64,000 nucleotides of DNA, from assembly GCF_021341665.1 (NCBI RefSeq), contig NZ_JAJTTH010000002.1, forward strand, positions 248,001 through 312,000. The letters run 5' to 3'. The notes beneath the pieces were generated by a model, which was not told the DNA's origin, did not search any database, and saw only the letters and a program-made list of their open reading frames with translations. Origin of the DNA: Pseudomonas sp. Au-Pse12. GTDB lineage: Bacteria > Pseudomonadota > Gammaproteobacteria > Pseudomonadales > Pseudomonadaceae. Both the position numbers and the translations under genes were made by a program. Of the stretch, positions 1-10,362 are shown piece by piece. Each line of letters begins with the position of its first letter. Positions within the stretch are counted from its first letter, which is position 1.

Positions 1-938
1 TGATGGCCGAGTACTACGTGCAGCGGGCTTCGGCTGGCCTGATCCTCAGCGAGGCCACCTCGGTGACCCCGATGGGCGTGGGCTACCCGGACACTCCCGG
101 CATCTGGTCCAACGACCAGGTGCGTGGCTGGGCCAACGTGACCAAGGCAGTGCACGGCGCCGGCGGCAAGATCTTCCTGCAACTGTGGCACGTCGGGCGG
201 ATTTCCCACCCGTCCTACCTGGACGGTGAAACGCCAGTGGCGCCAAGCGCCCTCCAGCCCAAGGGCCATGTCAGCCTGGTGCGCCCATTGGCCGACTTCC
301 CAACCCCACGGGCACTGGAAACCGCCGAGATTGCCGACATCGTCGAGGCTTACCGGGTCGGCGCGGAAAACGCCAAGGCCGCCGGTTTCGACGGCGTGGA
401 AATCCACGGGGCCAACGGTTACCTGCTGGATCAGTTCCTGCAAAGCAGCACCAACCAGCGCACCGACCAGTACGGCGGCTCCCTGGAAAACCGTGCTCGC
501 CTGCTGCTGGAAGTCACCGATGCGGCCATCGAGATCTGGGGCGCCGGCCGGGTAGGCGTGCACCTGGCACCGCGTGCCGACTCCCACGACATGGGCGACG
601 CCAACCTGGCAGAAACCTTCACTTACGTGGCCCGTGAACTGGGCAAGCGCGGCATCGCGTTTATCTGCTCGCGCGAGAAAGAAGGTGCCGACAGCCTCGG
701 CCCGCAACTGAAAGAAGCCTTCGGCGGTCCCTACATCGCCAACGAGCGTTTCACCAAGGACAGCGCCAATGCCTGGCTCGCCGCCGGCAAGGCTGATGCC
801 GTGGCGTTCGGTGTGCCCTTCATCGCCAACCCGGACCTGCCGGCCCGCTTGAAAGCCGACGCCCCGTTGAACGAGGCACATCCGGAAACCTTCTACGGCA
901 AGGGCCCGGTCGGCTACATCGACTACCCGACGCTGTAA
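1..938 (+). CDS. Alkene reductase, Old Yellow Enzyme family (5' end outside window)
   Basis: This is an FMN-dependent ene-reductase of the NemA/XenB type, which uses NAD(P)H to reduce activated C=C bonds or nitro compounds in the cytoplasm. The reading frame is already open at base 3, and the first visible Met is internal: about 38 N-terminal residues of the usual ~349 are missing. Within the visible 311 residues, the substrate-binding His/Asn pair (HGAN, about residues 135-138) and the proton-donating Tyr (QYGGS, about 157) are present, as is the FMN-barrel stretch ending in GVPFIANPDLP. The gene ends with TAA before a strong hairpin terminator. The exact substrate cannot be told. Confidence 0.93.
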   Translation, partial: MAEYYVQRASAGLILSEATSVTPMGVGYPDTPGIWSNDQVRGWANVTKAVHGAGGKIFLQLWHVGRISHPSYLDGETPVAPSALQPKGHVSLVRPLADFPTPRALETAEIADIVEAYRVGAENAKAAGFDGVEIHGANGYLLDQFLQSSTNQRTDQYGGSLENRARLLLEVTDAAIEIWGAGRVGVHLAPRADSHDMGDANLAETFTYVARELGKRGIAFICSREKEGADSLGPQLKEAFGGPYIANERFTKDSANAWLAAGKADAVAFGVPFIANPDLPARLKADAPLNEAHPETFYGKGPVGYIDYPTL

Positions 939-953
939 ATCAGCAACGCAACC

Positions 954-986
954 AAAAGCCCCGACTCGCCTGAGCCGGGGCTTTTT
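954..986 (+). terminator. Rho-independent terminator after the ene-reductase
   Basis: The inverted repeat AAAGCCCCG / CCGGGGCTTT surrounds a short loop and is followed by a T run. It lies 16 bases after the stop codon, between convergent genes, and its A/T flanks could let it act on both strands. Confidence 0.85.
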
Positions 987-1025
987 ATTGCCTGCACATT
1001 CTTGTTCGCCGCAGCCGCAAGCCAC

Positions 1026-1910
1026 TCAGCGTTTGCGCTGGGTCCAGGCCACCGCCAGGCCGCTGAGGCAGATGACCGCGATGCCGATGAGAGCGTAATG
1101 GTCCGGGGTGTGACTGAAGATCAGGTAGCCGTACAGCCCGGCGAACAGTATTTGCCCATAACTGAAGGGCGCCAGCATCGCCGGTGCGGCATGGCGGAAC
1201 GCCTGGGTCAGCAACATGTGGCCGAGCATGCCGCAGGTGCCCAGGCCGATCATGAACAACCCATGAATGAAAGTCGGCGTGCTCCAGAAGAACGGCAGCA
1301 ATGCGCTCATGATCAGGCTGTTGAAGATCCCGGTGAGAAAGTTGCTGGTGGTCGGGCTGTCGATTCCGCTGAGCTTGCGAGTCAGCAACTGATAGAAACC
1401 AAAGCACAAGGCCGAACCCAGCGGTAGCAGGATCGCCGGAGTGAACAGCGCGCCACCGGGACGCACCACAATCAGCACGCCCACAAACCCCGTCAGCACC
1501 GCCAGCCACTGGGCGCGGCTGACCCGCTCACCGAGAAACGGCACCGACAGCGCCGTCACCAGCAAGGGCGCCAGGAAGTTGACCGCGGTAGCTTCAGCCA
1601 GGGGGATATACCGCAGGCCGGTGGTGAACAACAGGCTGGTGCCGATCAGGCACAGCGCGCGCAGCAGTTGCAGCCCCGGGCGCTTGGTGCGTACCACCGC
1701 GGAGAAACCGCTGCGCGGCACGAACACCACCAGCATCAACAGGGTGTGCACCACATAACGGGCCCAGACCACCATGACAATCGGGTAAAAGGCCGAAAGG
1801 TACTTGGACAATGTGTCGTGGCTGGCGAAGAGCAGGACCGCCAGGCAAATCAGGGCTATCCCCTTGATGGGGTGTTCCGCGCCTTTGAACGGTGAAGGGG
1901 TCACACTCAT
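1026..1910 (-). CDS. DMT-superfamily (EamA) permease
   Basis: A 294-residue inner-membrane protein with about ten hydrophobic segments in two EamA repeats; the loop between the halves carries GERVSRAQW. The N-terminal residues 1-15 are hydrophilic, and the protein ends in a positively charged WTQRKR tail, as in drug/metabolite transporters of this family. The start ATG (1908-1910) has only a weak upstream GGGTG. It is convergent with the ene-reductase and stands alone. The family exports or imports small metabolites such as amino acids or riboflavin; the sequence does not show the substrate. Confidence 0.85.
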   Translation of the reverse strand: MSVTPSPFKGAEHPIKGIALICLAVLLFASHDTLSKYLSAFYPIVMVVWARYVVHTLLMLVVFVPRSGFSAVVRTKRPGLQLLRALCLIGTSLLFTTGLRYIPLAEATAVNFLAPLLVTALSVPFLGERVSRAQWLAVLTGFVGVLIVVRPGGALFTPAILLPLGSALCFGFYQLLTRKLSGIDSPTTSNFLTGIFNSLIMSALLPFFWSTPTFIHGLFMIGLGTCGMLGHMLLTQAFRHAAPAMLAPFSYGQILFAGLYGYLIFSHTPDHYALIGIAVICLSGLAVAWTQRKR

Positions 1911-2071
1911 TCACACACCCGCAACAAAATCCCTACAAAATACGTAGCTCGCTACCTATCAACCTTTAACCAGCCCGTATATAAAAGCACCCCATCGTGA
2001 TCTGCGACTACGGGGATGAACATCCCTCGCCTTAGATGTTGACACAACCAGACTCAATTACGCATTTTGTC

Positions 2072-2704
2072 TTAATGACGGAGGCTGGGGCTCAGGCGCA
2101 GCATATCCAGCCCGATGTCGATCCAGCGCTCTGCCTCGGTGTGCAGGGCGAAGCTTTCAGGGGCCAGCAACCACTGGTAAAGAATGCCATCGATAAACGC
2201 ATGCAGGGTGATAGCCGCCCGCACCGTATCGAGATTTTCGGGCAACTGCCCACGATTCACTGCATTACGCAACGCCAGTTCGATGTGTACGTTGCAGTCC
2301 AGGCTGGCAGCGCGACGCTGACGACGCAGATCGCACATTTCATCGGTGAACTCGCACTTATGAAACAGGATTTCATTGATGCGTCGGGTTTTCGGGTCCA
2401 GGGCAACTTGATGAAACAAATGAATGAGCAGCTTGCGCATGCAACCCAACGGGTCCATTTCATCTACATTTTCACTGGCCGCGGCCATCTCGTCCAAAGG
2501 TTCACGCAGGCTGTCGAGCATTGCCTGTACCAGATCAGCCTTATTGCTGAAGTGCCAATAGATGGCGCCTCGCGTCACTCCCGCCAACGCCGCGATATCG
2601 GCCAGGGTGGTACGCGCCACGCCACGCTCGTAAAAGGCCTTTTCGGCGGCCTCGAGAATCTGGCTGCGAGTTTCTTGAGCTTCCTCTTTGGTACGACGGA
2701 CCAT
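2072..2704 (-). CDS. emhR: TetR-family repressor of the RND efflux operon (EmhR/TtgR)
   Basis: A 210-residue TetR regulator starting [13 protein letters not shown], the N-terminus expected for TtgR/EmhR/ArpR; an upstream extension in the same frame is rejected on this ground. The helix-turn-helix is at about residues 30-53 ([20 protein letters not shown]), followed by an all-helical ligand-binding domain. It is divergent from emhABC, and the intergenic region carries a sequence nearly identical to the recalled TtgR operator. By analogy, binding of hydrophobic drugs or aromatic compounds releases the repressor and derepresses both the pump and its own gene. The gene name rests on similarity and context. 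Confidence 0.9.
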   Translation of the reverse strand: MVRRTKEEAQETRSQILEAAEKAFYERGVARTTLADIAALAGVTRGAIYWHFSNKADLVQAMLDSLREPLDEMAAASENVDEMDPLGCMRKLLIHLFHQVALDPKTRRINEILFHKCEFTDEMCDLRRQRRAASLDCNVHIELALRNAVNRGQLPENLDTVRAAITLHAFIDGILYQWLLAPESFALHTEAERWIDIGLDMLRLSPSLRH

Positions 2705-2848
2705 GGCAGTAAAACCTCGATCAGGATCTTTCAGCGATGCGTGAAGACCTTCTGAATAAATATGGAACGGCATCTCGAGTGCCGTTTGCCCAACCTACAA
2801 TTCAACACCTACAGGGGCTTTTGTAACCGGATGGGTACGCCGCCAGGG

Positions 2849-2882
2849 TATTTACAAACAACCGTGAACGTAAGTATATTCC
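2849..2882 (+). promoter_or_regulatory. TtgR/EmhR-type operator and emhA/emhR promoter region
   Basis: The stretch from TATTTACAAACAACC to GTAAGTATATTCC is nearly identical to the TtgR operator of P. putida as I recall it. It contains the imperfect inverted elements TTTACA and TGTAAG-like CGTAAG, and lies about 90 bases before emhA and 145 bases before emhR. It probably overlaps promoters in both directions, so one operator would control pump and repressor. Confidence 0.75.
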
Positions 2883-2969
2883 TTAGCAAGCTACTTATCC
2901 ACTCAGCCAAGCATTTTTACCCTTCCACTTTTCTTGTGCGCATCTTGCGTGCCTGACCCGAGGATTTTC

Positions 2970-4127
2970 ATGCAATTCAAGCCAGCTGTTACCGCTCTGG
3001 TCACTGCCGTCGCCCTGGCATCGCTGCTCAGCGGATGTAAGAAGGAAGAGGCGGCACCTGCCCCTCAAGCCCCTCAGGTCGGCGTCGTCACCCTGCAACC
3101 ACAAGCCTTTACCTTGACTTCCGAACTCCCGGGCCGGACCACCGCGTTCCGCATCGCCGAAGTTCGTCCACAGGTAAACGGGATCATTCTCAAGCGCCTG
3201 TTCAAAGAAGGCGGAGATGTTAAGGAAGGTCAGCAGCTTTATCAGATCGATCCATCGGTCTATGAGGCAACGCTGAAGAGTGCAGAGGCGAATCTGCAGT
3301 CGACCAAGTCGATTTCCGATCGCTACAAGCAATTGGTCAACGAGCAGGCCGTCAGCCGCCAGGAATACGACACTGCCGTGGCCAACCGCCTGCAGTCGGA
3401 AGCTTCGCTGCAAAGCGCCCAGATCAACCTGCGCTACACCAAGGTGCTGTCGCCACTGACCGGGCGCATCGGCCGTTCCTCGGTGACCGAAGGTGCGCTG
3501 GTGAGCAATGGCCAGGCCGATGCCATGGCCGTGATCCAGCAGTTGGACCCGATCTACGTCGACGTCACCCAGTCTTCGGTGGAACTGCTGGAACTGCGTC
3601 GCGAGCTGGAAAGCGGCCGCCTGCAGAAAGTCGGCGACAACGCCGCCAAGGTCAAACTGACCCTGGAAGACGGCAGCCAGTACAAGCTCGACGGCAAGCT
3701 GGAATTCTCCGAAGTCTCGGTGGATGAAAGCACCGGCTCGGTGACCCTGCGCGCCGTATTCCCCAACCCCCAGCACACTCTGCTGCCAGGCATGTTCGTC
3801 CACGCCCAGCTGCAAGCCGGGGTCAACAGCGCGGCAATCCTGGCGCCACAACAAGGCGTGACTCGCGACTTGAAAGGCACCCCGACCGCCCTGGTGGTTG
3901 GCCCGGACAACAAGGTCGAGCTGCGCCAGCTCAAGGCCAGCCGCACCGTCGGCAGCCAGTGGCTGGTGGAAGACGGCCTGAAAGCCGGTGACCGTCTGAT
4001 CACCGAAGGCCTGCAATTCGTCAAGCCGGGCATTGAGGTCAAGGCCAGCGAAGCCACCAACGTAGCCGCGAAGAACCCGGCCCCTGCACGAGCAACTGAC
4101 AAAGCTGCAGGCGGCAAAGGGGAGTAA
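2970..4127 (+). CDS. emhA: RND efflux periplasmic adaptor (membrane fusion protein) EmhA
   Basis: A 385-residue lipoprotein adaptor of the MexA/TtgA/AcrA family that joins the inner-membrane pump to the outer-membrane channel. The start MQFKPAV is chosen because it opens a lipoprotein signal ending LLSGC, with Cys23 lipidated. Then come a lipoyl half-motif (PQVNGIILKRLFKEGGDVKEG), a coiled-coil hairpin (about residues 95-155), the second lipoyl half (SPLTGRIGRSSVTEGALV) and a beta-barrel domain. It is first in emhABC, with three bases between its stop and emhB, and transcription should start at the TtgR-like operator region. Confidence 0.94.
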   Translation: MQFKPAVTALVTAVALASLLSGCKKEEAAPAPQAPQVGVVTLQPQAFTLTSELPGRTTAFRIAEVRPQVNGIILKRLFKEGGDVKEGQQLYQIDPSVYEATLKSAEANLQSTKSISDRYKQLVNEQAVSRQEYDTAVANRLQSEASLQSAQINLRYTKVLSPLTGRIGRSSVTEGALVSNGQADAMAVIQQLDPIYVDVTQSSVELLELRRELESGRLQKVGDNAAKVKLTLEDGSQYKLDGKLEFSEVSVDESTGSVTLRAVFPNPQHTLLPGMFVHAQLQAGVNSAAILAPQQGVTRDLKGTPTALVVGPDNKVELRQLKASRTVGSQWLVEDGLKAGDRLITEGLQFVKPGIEVKASEATNVAAKNPAPARATDKAAGGKGE

Positions 4128-4130
4128 ACC

Positions 4131-7100
4131 ATGTCGAAATTTTTTATCGACCGTCCGATCTTCGCCTGGGTTATTGCCCTGGTGATCATGTTGGTCGGGG
4201 CTCTATCGATCCTCAAATTGCCGATCAACCAGTACCCGAGCATCGCCCCACCGGCGATCGCCATCTCCGTGACCTACCCAGGTGCTTCCGCACAGACCGT
4301 GCAGGACACCGTGGTCCAGGTGATCGAGCAGCAACTCAACGGTATCGACAACCTGCGTTACGTGTCCTCGGAAAGTAACTCCGACGGCAGCATGACCATC
4401 ACCGCGACCTTCGAGCAGGGCACCAACTCGGACACCGCGCAGGTCCAGGTACAGAACAAGCTCAACCTGGCCACCCCGCTGCTGCCGCAAGAAGTGCAGC
4501 AGCAGGGTATCCGCGTGACCAAGGCGGTGAAGAACTTCCTGCTGGTGATCGGCGTGGTCTCCGAGGACGGCAGCATGTCCAAGGACGACCTGTCGAACTA
4601 CATCGTGTCGAACATGCAGGACCCGATCTCGCGGACCGCGGGCGTCGGTGACTTCCAGGTGTTCGGTGCCCAGTACGCGATGCGGATCTGGCTCGACCCG
4701 GCCAAGCTGAACAACTTCAACCTGACCCCGGTGGACGTGAAGACCGCGGTTGCCGCGCAGAACGTCCAGGTGTCGTCCGGCCAGCTCGGCGGCCTGCCCG
4801 CCCTGCCCGGCCAGCAACTCAACGCCACGATCATCGGCAAGACCCGCCTGCAGACTGCCGAGCAGTTCAAGGCGATCCTGCTGAAGGTCAACAAGGACGG
4901 CTCGCAAGTGCGCCTGGGTGATGTCGCGGACGTCGGCCTGGGGGGTGAAAACTACGCCATCAGCGCCCAGTTCAACGGCAAGCCGGCCTCCGGCCTGGCG
5001 GTCAAGCTGGCCAACGGCGCCAACGCCCTGGACACCGCCAAGGCACTGCGCAAGACCATCAGTGACCTGGAACCCTTCTTCCCGCAAGGCATGAAGGTGG
5101 TGTTCCCGTACGACACCACGCCCGTGGTGACCGAATCCATCAAGGGGGTCGTCGAGACCCTGGTGGAAGCGATCGTCCTGGTGTTCCTGGTGATGTTCCT
5201 GTTCCTGCAGAACTTCCGCGCCACGGTGATCACCACCATGACCGTGCCAGTGGTTCTGCTGGGGACCTTCGGCATCCTCGCGGCGGCCGGTTTCAGCATC
5301 AACACCCTGACCATGTTCGGCATGGTGCTGGCCATCGGCTTGCTGGTCGACGACGCCATCGTCGTGGTGGAAAACGTCGAACGGGTGATGCACGAAGAGG
5401 GCCTGTCACCCAAGGAGGCAACGAAGAAGTCCATGGGCCAGATCCAGGGAGCCCTGGTGGGTATTGCCCTGGTGCTGTCTGCGGTACTGCTGCCGATGGC
5501 CTTCTTCAGCGGCTCCACCGGGGTGATCTACAAGCAGTTCTCGATCACCGTGGTGTCGGCCATGGCCCTGTCGGTACTGGTCGCCCTGATCTTCACCCCT
5601 GCCCTGTGCGCCACCATGCTCAAGGCCGTGGTCCCGGGCCAGCAGCACGAAAAGCGCGGCTTCTTCGGCTGGTTCAACCGCACCTTCGATCGCAGCGTGA
5701 AGAGCTATGAGCGCGGTGTCGGCAACATGCTGCGCCACAAGGTCCCGTACCTGCTGGCCTACGTCTTGATCGTCCTGGGCATGATCTGGCTGTTTACCCG
5801 CATCCCGACGGCGTTCCTGCCGGAAGAAGACCAGGGCGTACTGTTCGCCCAGGTGCAGACTCCAGCCGGCTCCAGTGCCGAGCGCACCCAGGTGGTCGTC
5901 GATGAAATGCGCGCCTACCTGCTGGACAAGGAAAAGGACACCGTGGCTTCGGTGTTCACCGTGAACGGCTTCAACTTCGCCGGTCGCGGCCAGAGCTCGG
6001 GCATGGCCTTCATCATGCTCAAGCCGTGGGGCGAGCGTTCTGCGGAAAACAGCGTGTTCAACCTGGCGGCCCGCGCCCAGCAGCACTTCTTCAGCTTCCG
6101 TGACGCGATGGTGTTCGCCTTCGCCCCTCCGGCGGTACTGGAGTTGGGTAACGCCACCGGTTTCGACGTGTTCCTCCAGGACCGCGCCGGTATCGGCCAC
6201 GAGAAACTGATGGCTGCGCGCAACCAGTTCCTCGGCATGGCCGCCCAGAGCAAGGTGCTGTCCCAGGTGCGTCCGAACGGCCTGAATGACGAACCGCAGT
6301 ACCAGTTGACCATCGATGACGAGCGCGCCAGTGCCTTGGGCGTGACCCTCACCGACATCAACAGCACCTTGTCGATTGCCCTGGGCAGTAGCTACGTCAA
6401 CGACTTCATCGACCGTGGTCGGGTGAAGAAGGTGTACATCCAGGGTCAGGCCGGTGCCCGCATGAGCCCCGAAGACCTGAAGAAGTGGTACGTGCGCAAC
6501 AGCGCCGGGACCATGGTGCCGTTCTCCTCCTTCGCCAAGGGCGAGTGGATCTACGGCTCGCCGAAACTGGCCCGCTACAACGGCGTGGAAGCCATGGAAG
6601 TCCTCGGTGCTCCAGCCCCTGGCTACAGTACCGGTGAGGCCATGGCCGAAGTCGAAGCGCTTGCCGCGAAGCTGCCGCCGGGTGTGGGCATCTCCTGGAC
6701 CGGCCTGTCCTACGAGGAACGCCTGTCGGGCTCCCAGGCACCTGCGCTGTACGCCTTGTCCCTGCTGATGGTGTTCCTGTGTCTGGCAGCGCTGTATGAA
6801 AGCTGGTCGATTCCGATCGCGGTCATGCTAGTGGTGCCGCTGGGGATCATCGGTGCGCTGATGGCCACCAGCCTGCGCGGCCTGTCCAACGACGTGTACT
6901 TCCAGGTGGGGCTGCTGGTGACCATCGGCCTGGCGGCGAAAAACGCCATTCTGATCGTCGAGTTCGCCAAGGAACTGCACGAGCAGGGTCGCAGCCTGAT
7001 CGACGCCGCAGTGGAAGCCTGCCGGATGCGTCTGCGACCGATCATCATGACCTCCCTGGCCTTCGTCCTCGGGGTTGTGCCTCTGGCCATCTCCACCGGC

Positions 7101-7274
7101 GCAGGTTCCGGCAGCCAGCATGCGATCGGTACCGGGGTGATCGGCGGTATGCTCACCGCGACGATCCTGGCGATCTTCTGGGTGCCACTGTTCTTCGTCA
7201 CCGTATCGTCCATGGGCCGCAGGCAAGCGGACCAATCAGAAACTACTGCAACTGCTAATGAGGCTGGCCAATGA
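4131..7274 (+). CDS. emhB: RND multidrug efflux pump, HAE1 family (EmhB)
   Basis: A 1047-residue inner-membrane proton/drug antiporter of the MexB/TtgB/AcrB family. It has twelve predicted membrane segments and two large periplasmic loops. The proton-relay Asp pair is seen in [16 protein letters not shown] (TM4) and the partner Lys in [13 protein letters not shown] (TM10). N-terminal [17 protein letters not shown] is typical. Length matches the family (~1045-1050). It is [15 protein letters not shown] after emhA and overlaps emhC by four bases (ATGA). Expected substrates are antibiotics, polycyclic aromatics and solvents, by analogy with P. fluorescens EmhABC. Confidence 0.95.
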   Translation: MSKFFIDRPIFAWVIALVIMLVGALSILKLPINQYPSIAPPAIAISVTYPGASAQTVQDTVVQVIEQQLNGIDNLRYVSSESNSDGSMTITATFEQGTNSDTAQVQVQNKLNLATPLLPQEVQQQGIRVTKAVKNFLLVIGVVSEDGSMSKDDLSNYIVSNMQDPISRTAGVGDFQVFGAQYAMRIWLDPAKLNNFNLTPVDVKTAVAAQNVQVSSGQLGGLPALPGQQLNATIIGKTRLQTAEQFKAILLKVNKDGSQVRLGDVADVGLGGENYAISAQFNGKPASGLAVKLANGANALDTAKALRKTISDLEPFFPQGMKVVFPYDTTPVVTESIKGVVETLVEAIVLVFLVMFLFLQNFRATVITTMTVPVVLLGTFGILAAAGFSINTLTMFGMVLAIGLLVDDAIVVVENVERVMHEEGLSPKEATKKSMGQIQGALVGIALVLSAVLLPMAFFSGSTGVIYKQFSITVVSAMALSVLVALIFTPALCATMLKAVVPGQQHEKRGFFGWFNRTFDRSVKSYERGVGNMLRHKVPYLLAYVLIVLGMIWLFTRIPTAFLPEEDQGVLFAQVQTPAGSSAERTQVVVDEMRAYLLDKEKDTVASVFTVNGFNFAGRGQSSGMAFIMLKPWGERSAENSVFNLAARAQQHFFSFRDAMVFAFAPPAVLELGNATGFDVFLQDRAGIGHEKLMAARNQFLGMAAQSKVLSQVRPNGLNDEPQYQLTIDDERASALGVTLTDINSTLSIALGSSYVNDFIDRGRVKKVYIQGQAGARMSPEDLKKWYVRNSAGTMVPFSSFAKGEWIYGSPKLARYNGVEAMEVLGAPAPGYSTGEAMAEVEALAAKLPPGVGISWTGLSYEERLSGSQAPALYALSLLMVFLCLAALYESWSIPIAVMLVVPLGIIGALMATSLRGLSNDVYFQVGLLVTIGLAAKNAILIVEFAKELHEQGRSLIDAAVEACRMRLRPIIMTSLAFVLGVVPLAISTGAGSGSQHAIGTGVIGGMLTATILAIFWVPLFFVTVSSMGRRQADQSETTATANEAGQ

Positions 7275-8731
7275 GCAAGTCGCTACTCTCCCTGGCAATC
7301 ACCGCCATCGCGCTAAGTGGTTGCTCGCTGATACCGGATTATCAGCGCCCGCAAGCGCCGGTGGCGGCGCAATTCCCCCAAGGCCCTGCCTACTCGCCAA
7401 AGGAGGCCGCCAACGTGGCGGCCGCCGAACAGGGCTGGCGGCAGTTCTTCCATGACCCGGCGCTGCAGCAGCTGATCCAGACCTCCCTGGAAAACAACCG
7501 CGACCTCAAGGTCGCGGCGCTGAACATCGACGCCTATGCCGCGCAGTACCAGATCCAGCGCGCTGATCTCTTCCCCGCGGTTTCGGCCAACGGCAGCGGC
7601 AGCCGCCAGCGCACGCCAGCACGCATGTCGCAGACCGGCCAGGCCGGCATCACCAGCCAGTACTCGGCCACGGTGGGCGTCAGCGCTTACGAGCTGGACC
7701 TGTTCGGCCGGGTTCGCAGCCTGAGCGAACAAGCGCTGCAGACCTACTTCTCCAGCGAAGAGGCCCGACGCAGCACGCAGATCAGCCTGGTGGCCAGCGT
7801 GGCCAATGCCTACATGACCTGGCAAGCCGACAAGGAACTGCTGAAGCTGACCCAGGAAACCCTCGCCGCCTACGAGGAAAGCTACCGGCTGACCTCGCGC
7901 AGCAACGAAGTGGGCGTGGCCTCGGCCCTGGACCTGAGCCAGGCGCGGACCTCGGTGGAAAACGCCCGGGTCCAACTGGCGCGCTACACCCGCCAGGTGG
8001 CCCAGGATGAAAACAGCCTGACCCTGCTGCTGGGCACGGCGATTCCGGCCAATCTGCCGGCGGCCCAACCGCTGTCGGCCAACCTGTTGAGCGACCTGCC
8101 CGCCGGCCTGCCGTCGGAACTGCTGCAACGGCGTCCGGACATCCTCGAAGCCGAATACAAGCTGAAAGCGGCGAATGCCAATATCGGCGCGGCGCGGGCG
8201 GCGTTCTTCCCGAGCATCAGCCTGACGGCCAACGCCGGGACCTTGAGCCCGGACCTCTCGGGCCTGTTCAAGGGGGGCTCGGGCACCTGGCTGTTCCAGC
8301 CGCAGATCAACCTGCCGATCTTCAACGCCGGCAGCCTGCGTGCCAGCCTGGACTACTCGAAAATCCAGAAAGACATCAGCGTCGCGCAGTACGAGAAATC
8401 CATCCAGACCGCCTTCCAGGAAGTCTCCGATGGCCTCGCGGCACGCCAGACCTACAACCAGCAGTTGCAGGCCCAGCGTGATTTCGTCAACGCCAACCAG
8501 GACTACTACCGCCTGGCCGAACGCCGCTACCGCATCGGGGTCGACAGCAACCTGACCTTCCTCGACGCCCAGCGCTCGCTGTTCAGTGCCCAACAGGCCC
8601 TGATCACCGATCGCCTGTCGCAGCTCACCAGCGAGGTCAACCTGTACAAGGCCCTCGGCGGTGGCTGGAGCGAGCAGACCGCGAAGAACCAGCCACTGGC
8701 TGAAAAAGCCCCGGCGCTGCACCTGTTCTGA
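7271..8731 (+). CDS. emhC: RND outer-membrane channel lipoprotein (EmhC, OprM/TolC type)
   Basis: A 486-residue outer-membrane efflux protein. The signal peptide [18 protein letters not shown] ends in a lipobox (Cys18), as in OprM/TtgC. Two internally repeated OEP domains follow, with long helices and the conserved stretch [29 protein letters not shown] split between strand and helix. The start overlaps the emhB stop, so the two are translationally coupled. It provides the exit duct for EmhAB and may serve other RND pumps. A strong terminator follows. Confidence 0.94.
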   Translation: MSKSLLSLAITAIALSGCSLIPDYQRPQAPVAAQFPQGPAYSPKEAANVAAAEQGWRQFFHDPALQQLIQTSLENNRDLKVAALNIDAYAAQYQIQRADLFPAVSANGSGSRQRTPARMSQTGQAGITSQYSATVGVSAYELDLFGRVRSLSEQALQTYFSSEEARRSTQISLVASVANAYMTWQADKELLKLTQETLAAYEESYRLTSRSNEVGVASALDLSQARTSVENARVQLARYTRQVAQDENSLTLLLGTAIPANLPAAQPLSANLLSDLPAGLPSELLQRRPDILEAEYKLKAANANIGAARAAFFPSISLTANAGTLSPDLSGLFKGGSGTWLFQPQINLPIFNAGSLRASLDYSKIQKDISVAQYEKSIQTAFQEVSDGLAARQTYNQQLQAQRDFVNANQDYYRLAERRYRIGVDSNLTFLDAQRSLFSAQQALITDRLSQLTSEVNLYKALGGGWSEQTAKNQPLAEKAPALHLF

Positions 8732-8747
8732 AGCACCGCCTGGCAGC

Positions 8748-8780
8748 ATGAAAAACCCACCTGACGGTGGGTTTTTTCAT
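8748..8780 (+). terminator. Terminator of emhABC
   Basis: The hairpin AACCCACC-TGAC-GGTGGGTT with an A run before and a T run after lies 17 bases past the emhC stop. The remaining bases to the porin start (8781-9030) hold its presumed promoter and an AGAGAG ribosome-binding site just before 9031; I recognise no other element there. Confidence 0.88.
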
Positions 8781-9030
8781 ATGTACTGTTTAGAACATTT
8801 GTGTTCGATTATCGCCCAGAAAGCGATTCATCCAATTGATTGCCCCTGATCCGCGACGCACCATTCCCGGCACCTGGACACACCAATAACAACAGGTCCG
8901 ATGCCATGCCCCCACGCCCTGCCCGCTCCGGCTGACACCCCCCGGCTCCACCTTGCTTCCCCGAAACCTGTGCCCATGCCTTTGCACGGTACTGGCCAGC
9001 TGCACCCCTAACAATTAGAGAGACCGACGA

Positions 9031-10293
9031 ATGAAGCCAATGACCCCATCCCACTACCTTCTGCCCAGCCTTCTGGCCTTGGCGCTGACCAGCGCCGCCC
9101 TGCCGGTAATGGCCGCGGAGTCGGGCTTTCTCGAAGATGCCCAGGCCAGCCTCAACCTGCGCAACTTCTACTTGAACCGTAACTTCACCAACCCCACCAA
9201 GGCCCAGGGCAAGGCCGAGGAATGGTCCCAGAGCTTCATTCTCGACGCCAAGTCGGGCTTTACCCAGGGCACCGTCGGCTTCGGCATGGACGTGCTGGGC
9301 CTGTACTCGCTCAAGCTCGACGGCGGCAAGGGCACCGGCGGCACTCAGTTGCTGCCCCTGGATCACGACGGCCGCCCGGCGGACAACTTCGGGCGCCTGG
9401 GAGTGGCGTTCAAGGCACGCTTGTCGCAGACCGAGGTCAAGGTCGGCGAGTGGATGCCGGTGTTGCCGATCCTGCGTTCGGATGACGGCCGCTCGCTGCC
9501 GCAAACCTTCCGCGGCGGCCAGATCACCTCCAAGGAAATCGCTGGCCTGACGCTCTACGGCGGCCAGTTCCGCGCCAACAGCCCGCGCGACGACAGCAGC
9601 ATGAGCGACATGACGATGTTCGGCAAAGCGGCCTTCACCTCGGATCGCTTCAACTTCCAGGGCGCCGAATACACCTTCAATGACAAACGCACCCAGGTCG
9701 CCCTGTGGAACGCCCAGCTCAAGGACATCTACAGCCAGCAGTTCGTCAACCTGACCCACAGCCAGCCTCTGGGCGACTGGACCCTGGGCGCCAACCTGGG
9801 CTTCTTCTATGGCAAGGAAGACGGCAGCGCCCGCGCCGGCGACCTGGAAAACCGCACCTGGTCCGGCCTGTTCTCGGCCAAGTACGGCGGCAACACCTTC
9901 TATGTCGGCCTGCAGAAACTCACCGGCGACAGCGCCTGGATGCGAGTCAATGGCACCAGCGGCGGGACCCTGGCCAACGACAGCTACAACGCCAGCTACG
10001 ACAACGCCAAGGAGAAATCCTGGCAGGTCCGCCATGACTACAACTTTGCCGCCCTGGGGGTTCCAGGCCTGACCCTGATGAACCGCTACATCAGCGGCAG
10101 CAACGTGCACACCGCCACCGTCAGCGACGGCAAGGAATGGGGCCGGGAAAGCGAAGTGGCCTACACCGTGCAGAGCGGCACGTTGAAGAACCTCAACCTG
10201 AAATGGCGCAACTCCACCATGCGCCGGGATTTCAGCAACAACGAGTTTGATGAAAACCGGTTGATCGTCAGCTATCCGTTGAGCCTGCTGTAA
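9031..10293 (+). CDS. OprD-family outer-membrane porin, probably for aromatic acids
   Basis: A 420-residue porin with a Sec signal peptide (residues about 1-29, ending VMAAES) and a C-terminal beta-strand ending in the hydrophobic SYPLSLL expected of outer-membrane barrels. The N-terminal motif ESGFLEDAQASLNLRNFYLNR is the OprD/Occ family signature. It is convergent with pcaC and shares a bidirectional terminator with it. In P. putida the pca cluster ends in a porin gene (pcaP) downstream of pcaC; this could be the functional equivalent in inverted orientation. Transport of 4-hydroxybenzoate, protocatechuate or vanillate is inferred from position only. Confidence 0.88.
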   Translation: MKPMTPSHYLLPSLLALALTSAALPVMAAESGFLEDAQASLNLRNFYLNRNFTNPTKAQGKAEEWSQSFILDAKSGFTQGTVGFGMDVLGLYSLKLDGGKGTGGTQLLPLDHDGRPADNFGRLGVAFKARLSQTEVKVGEWMPVLPILRSDDGRSLPQTFRGGQITSKEIAGLTLYGGQFRANSPRDDSSMSDMTMFGKAAFTSDRFNFQGAEYTFNDKRTQVALWNAQLKDIYSQQFVNLTHSQPLGDWTLGANLGFFYGKEDGSARAGDLENRTWSGLFSAKYGGNTFYVGLQKLTGDSAWMRVNGTSGGTLANDSYNASYDNAKEKSWQVRHDYNFAALGVPGLTLMNRYISGSNVHTATVSDGKEWGRESEVAYTVQSGTLKNLNLKWRNSTMRRDFSNNEFDENRLIVSYPLSLL

Positions 10294-10302
10294 CGCGGCA
10301 AC

Positions 10303-10351
10303 GCCCAACAAAAAGGCCAGCCCGGTGATCGGGCTGGCCTTTTTGTTGGGC
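10303..10351. terminator. Bidirectional terminator between porin and pcaC
   Basis: A perfect 22-bp inverted repeat (10303-10324 and 10330-10351) with loop GTGAT. GC-rich GGCCAGCCCG arms are flanked by A5 on one side and T5 on the other, so the element should stop transcription of the porin gene on the plus strand and of the pca genes on the minus strand. Confidence 0.93.
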
Positions 10352-10362
10352 CACGGAACGGG

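Noticed and set aside
2762..2956. 64-codon plus-strand frame in the emhR-emhA gap
   Set aside because: It runs through the TtgR-type operator and promoter region and has no family match.
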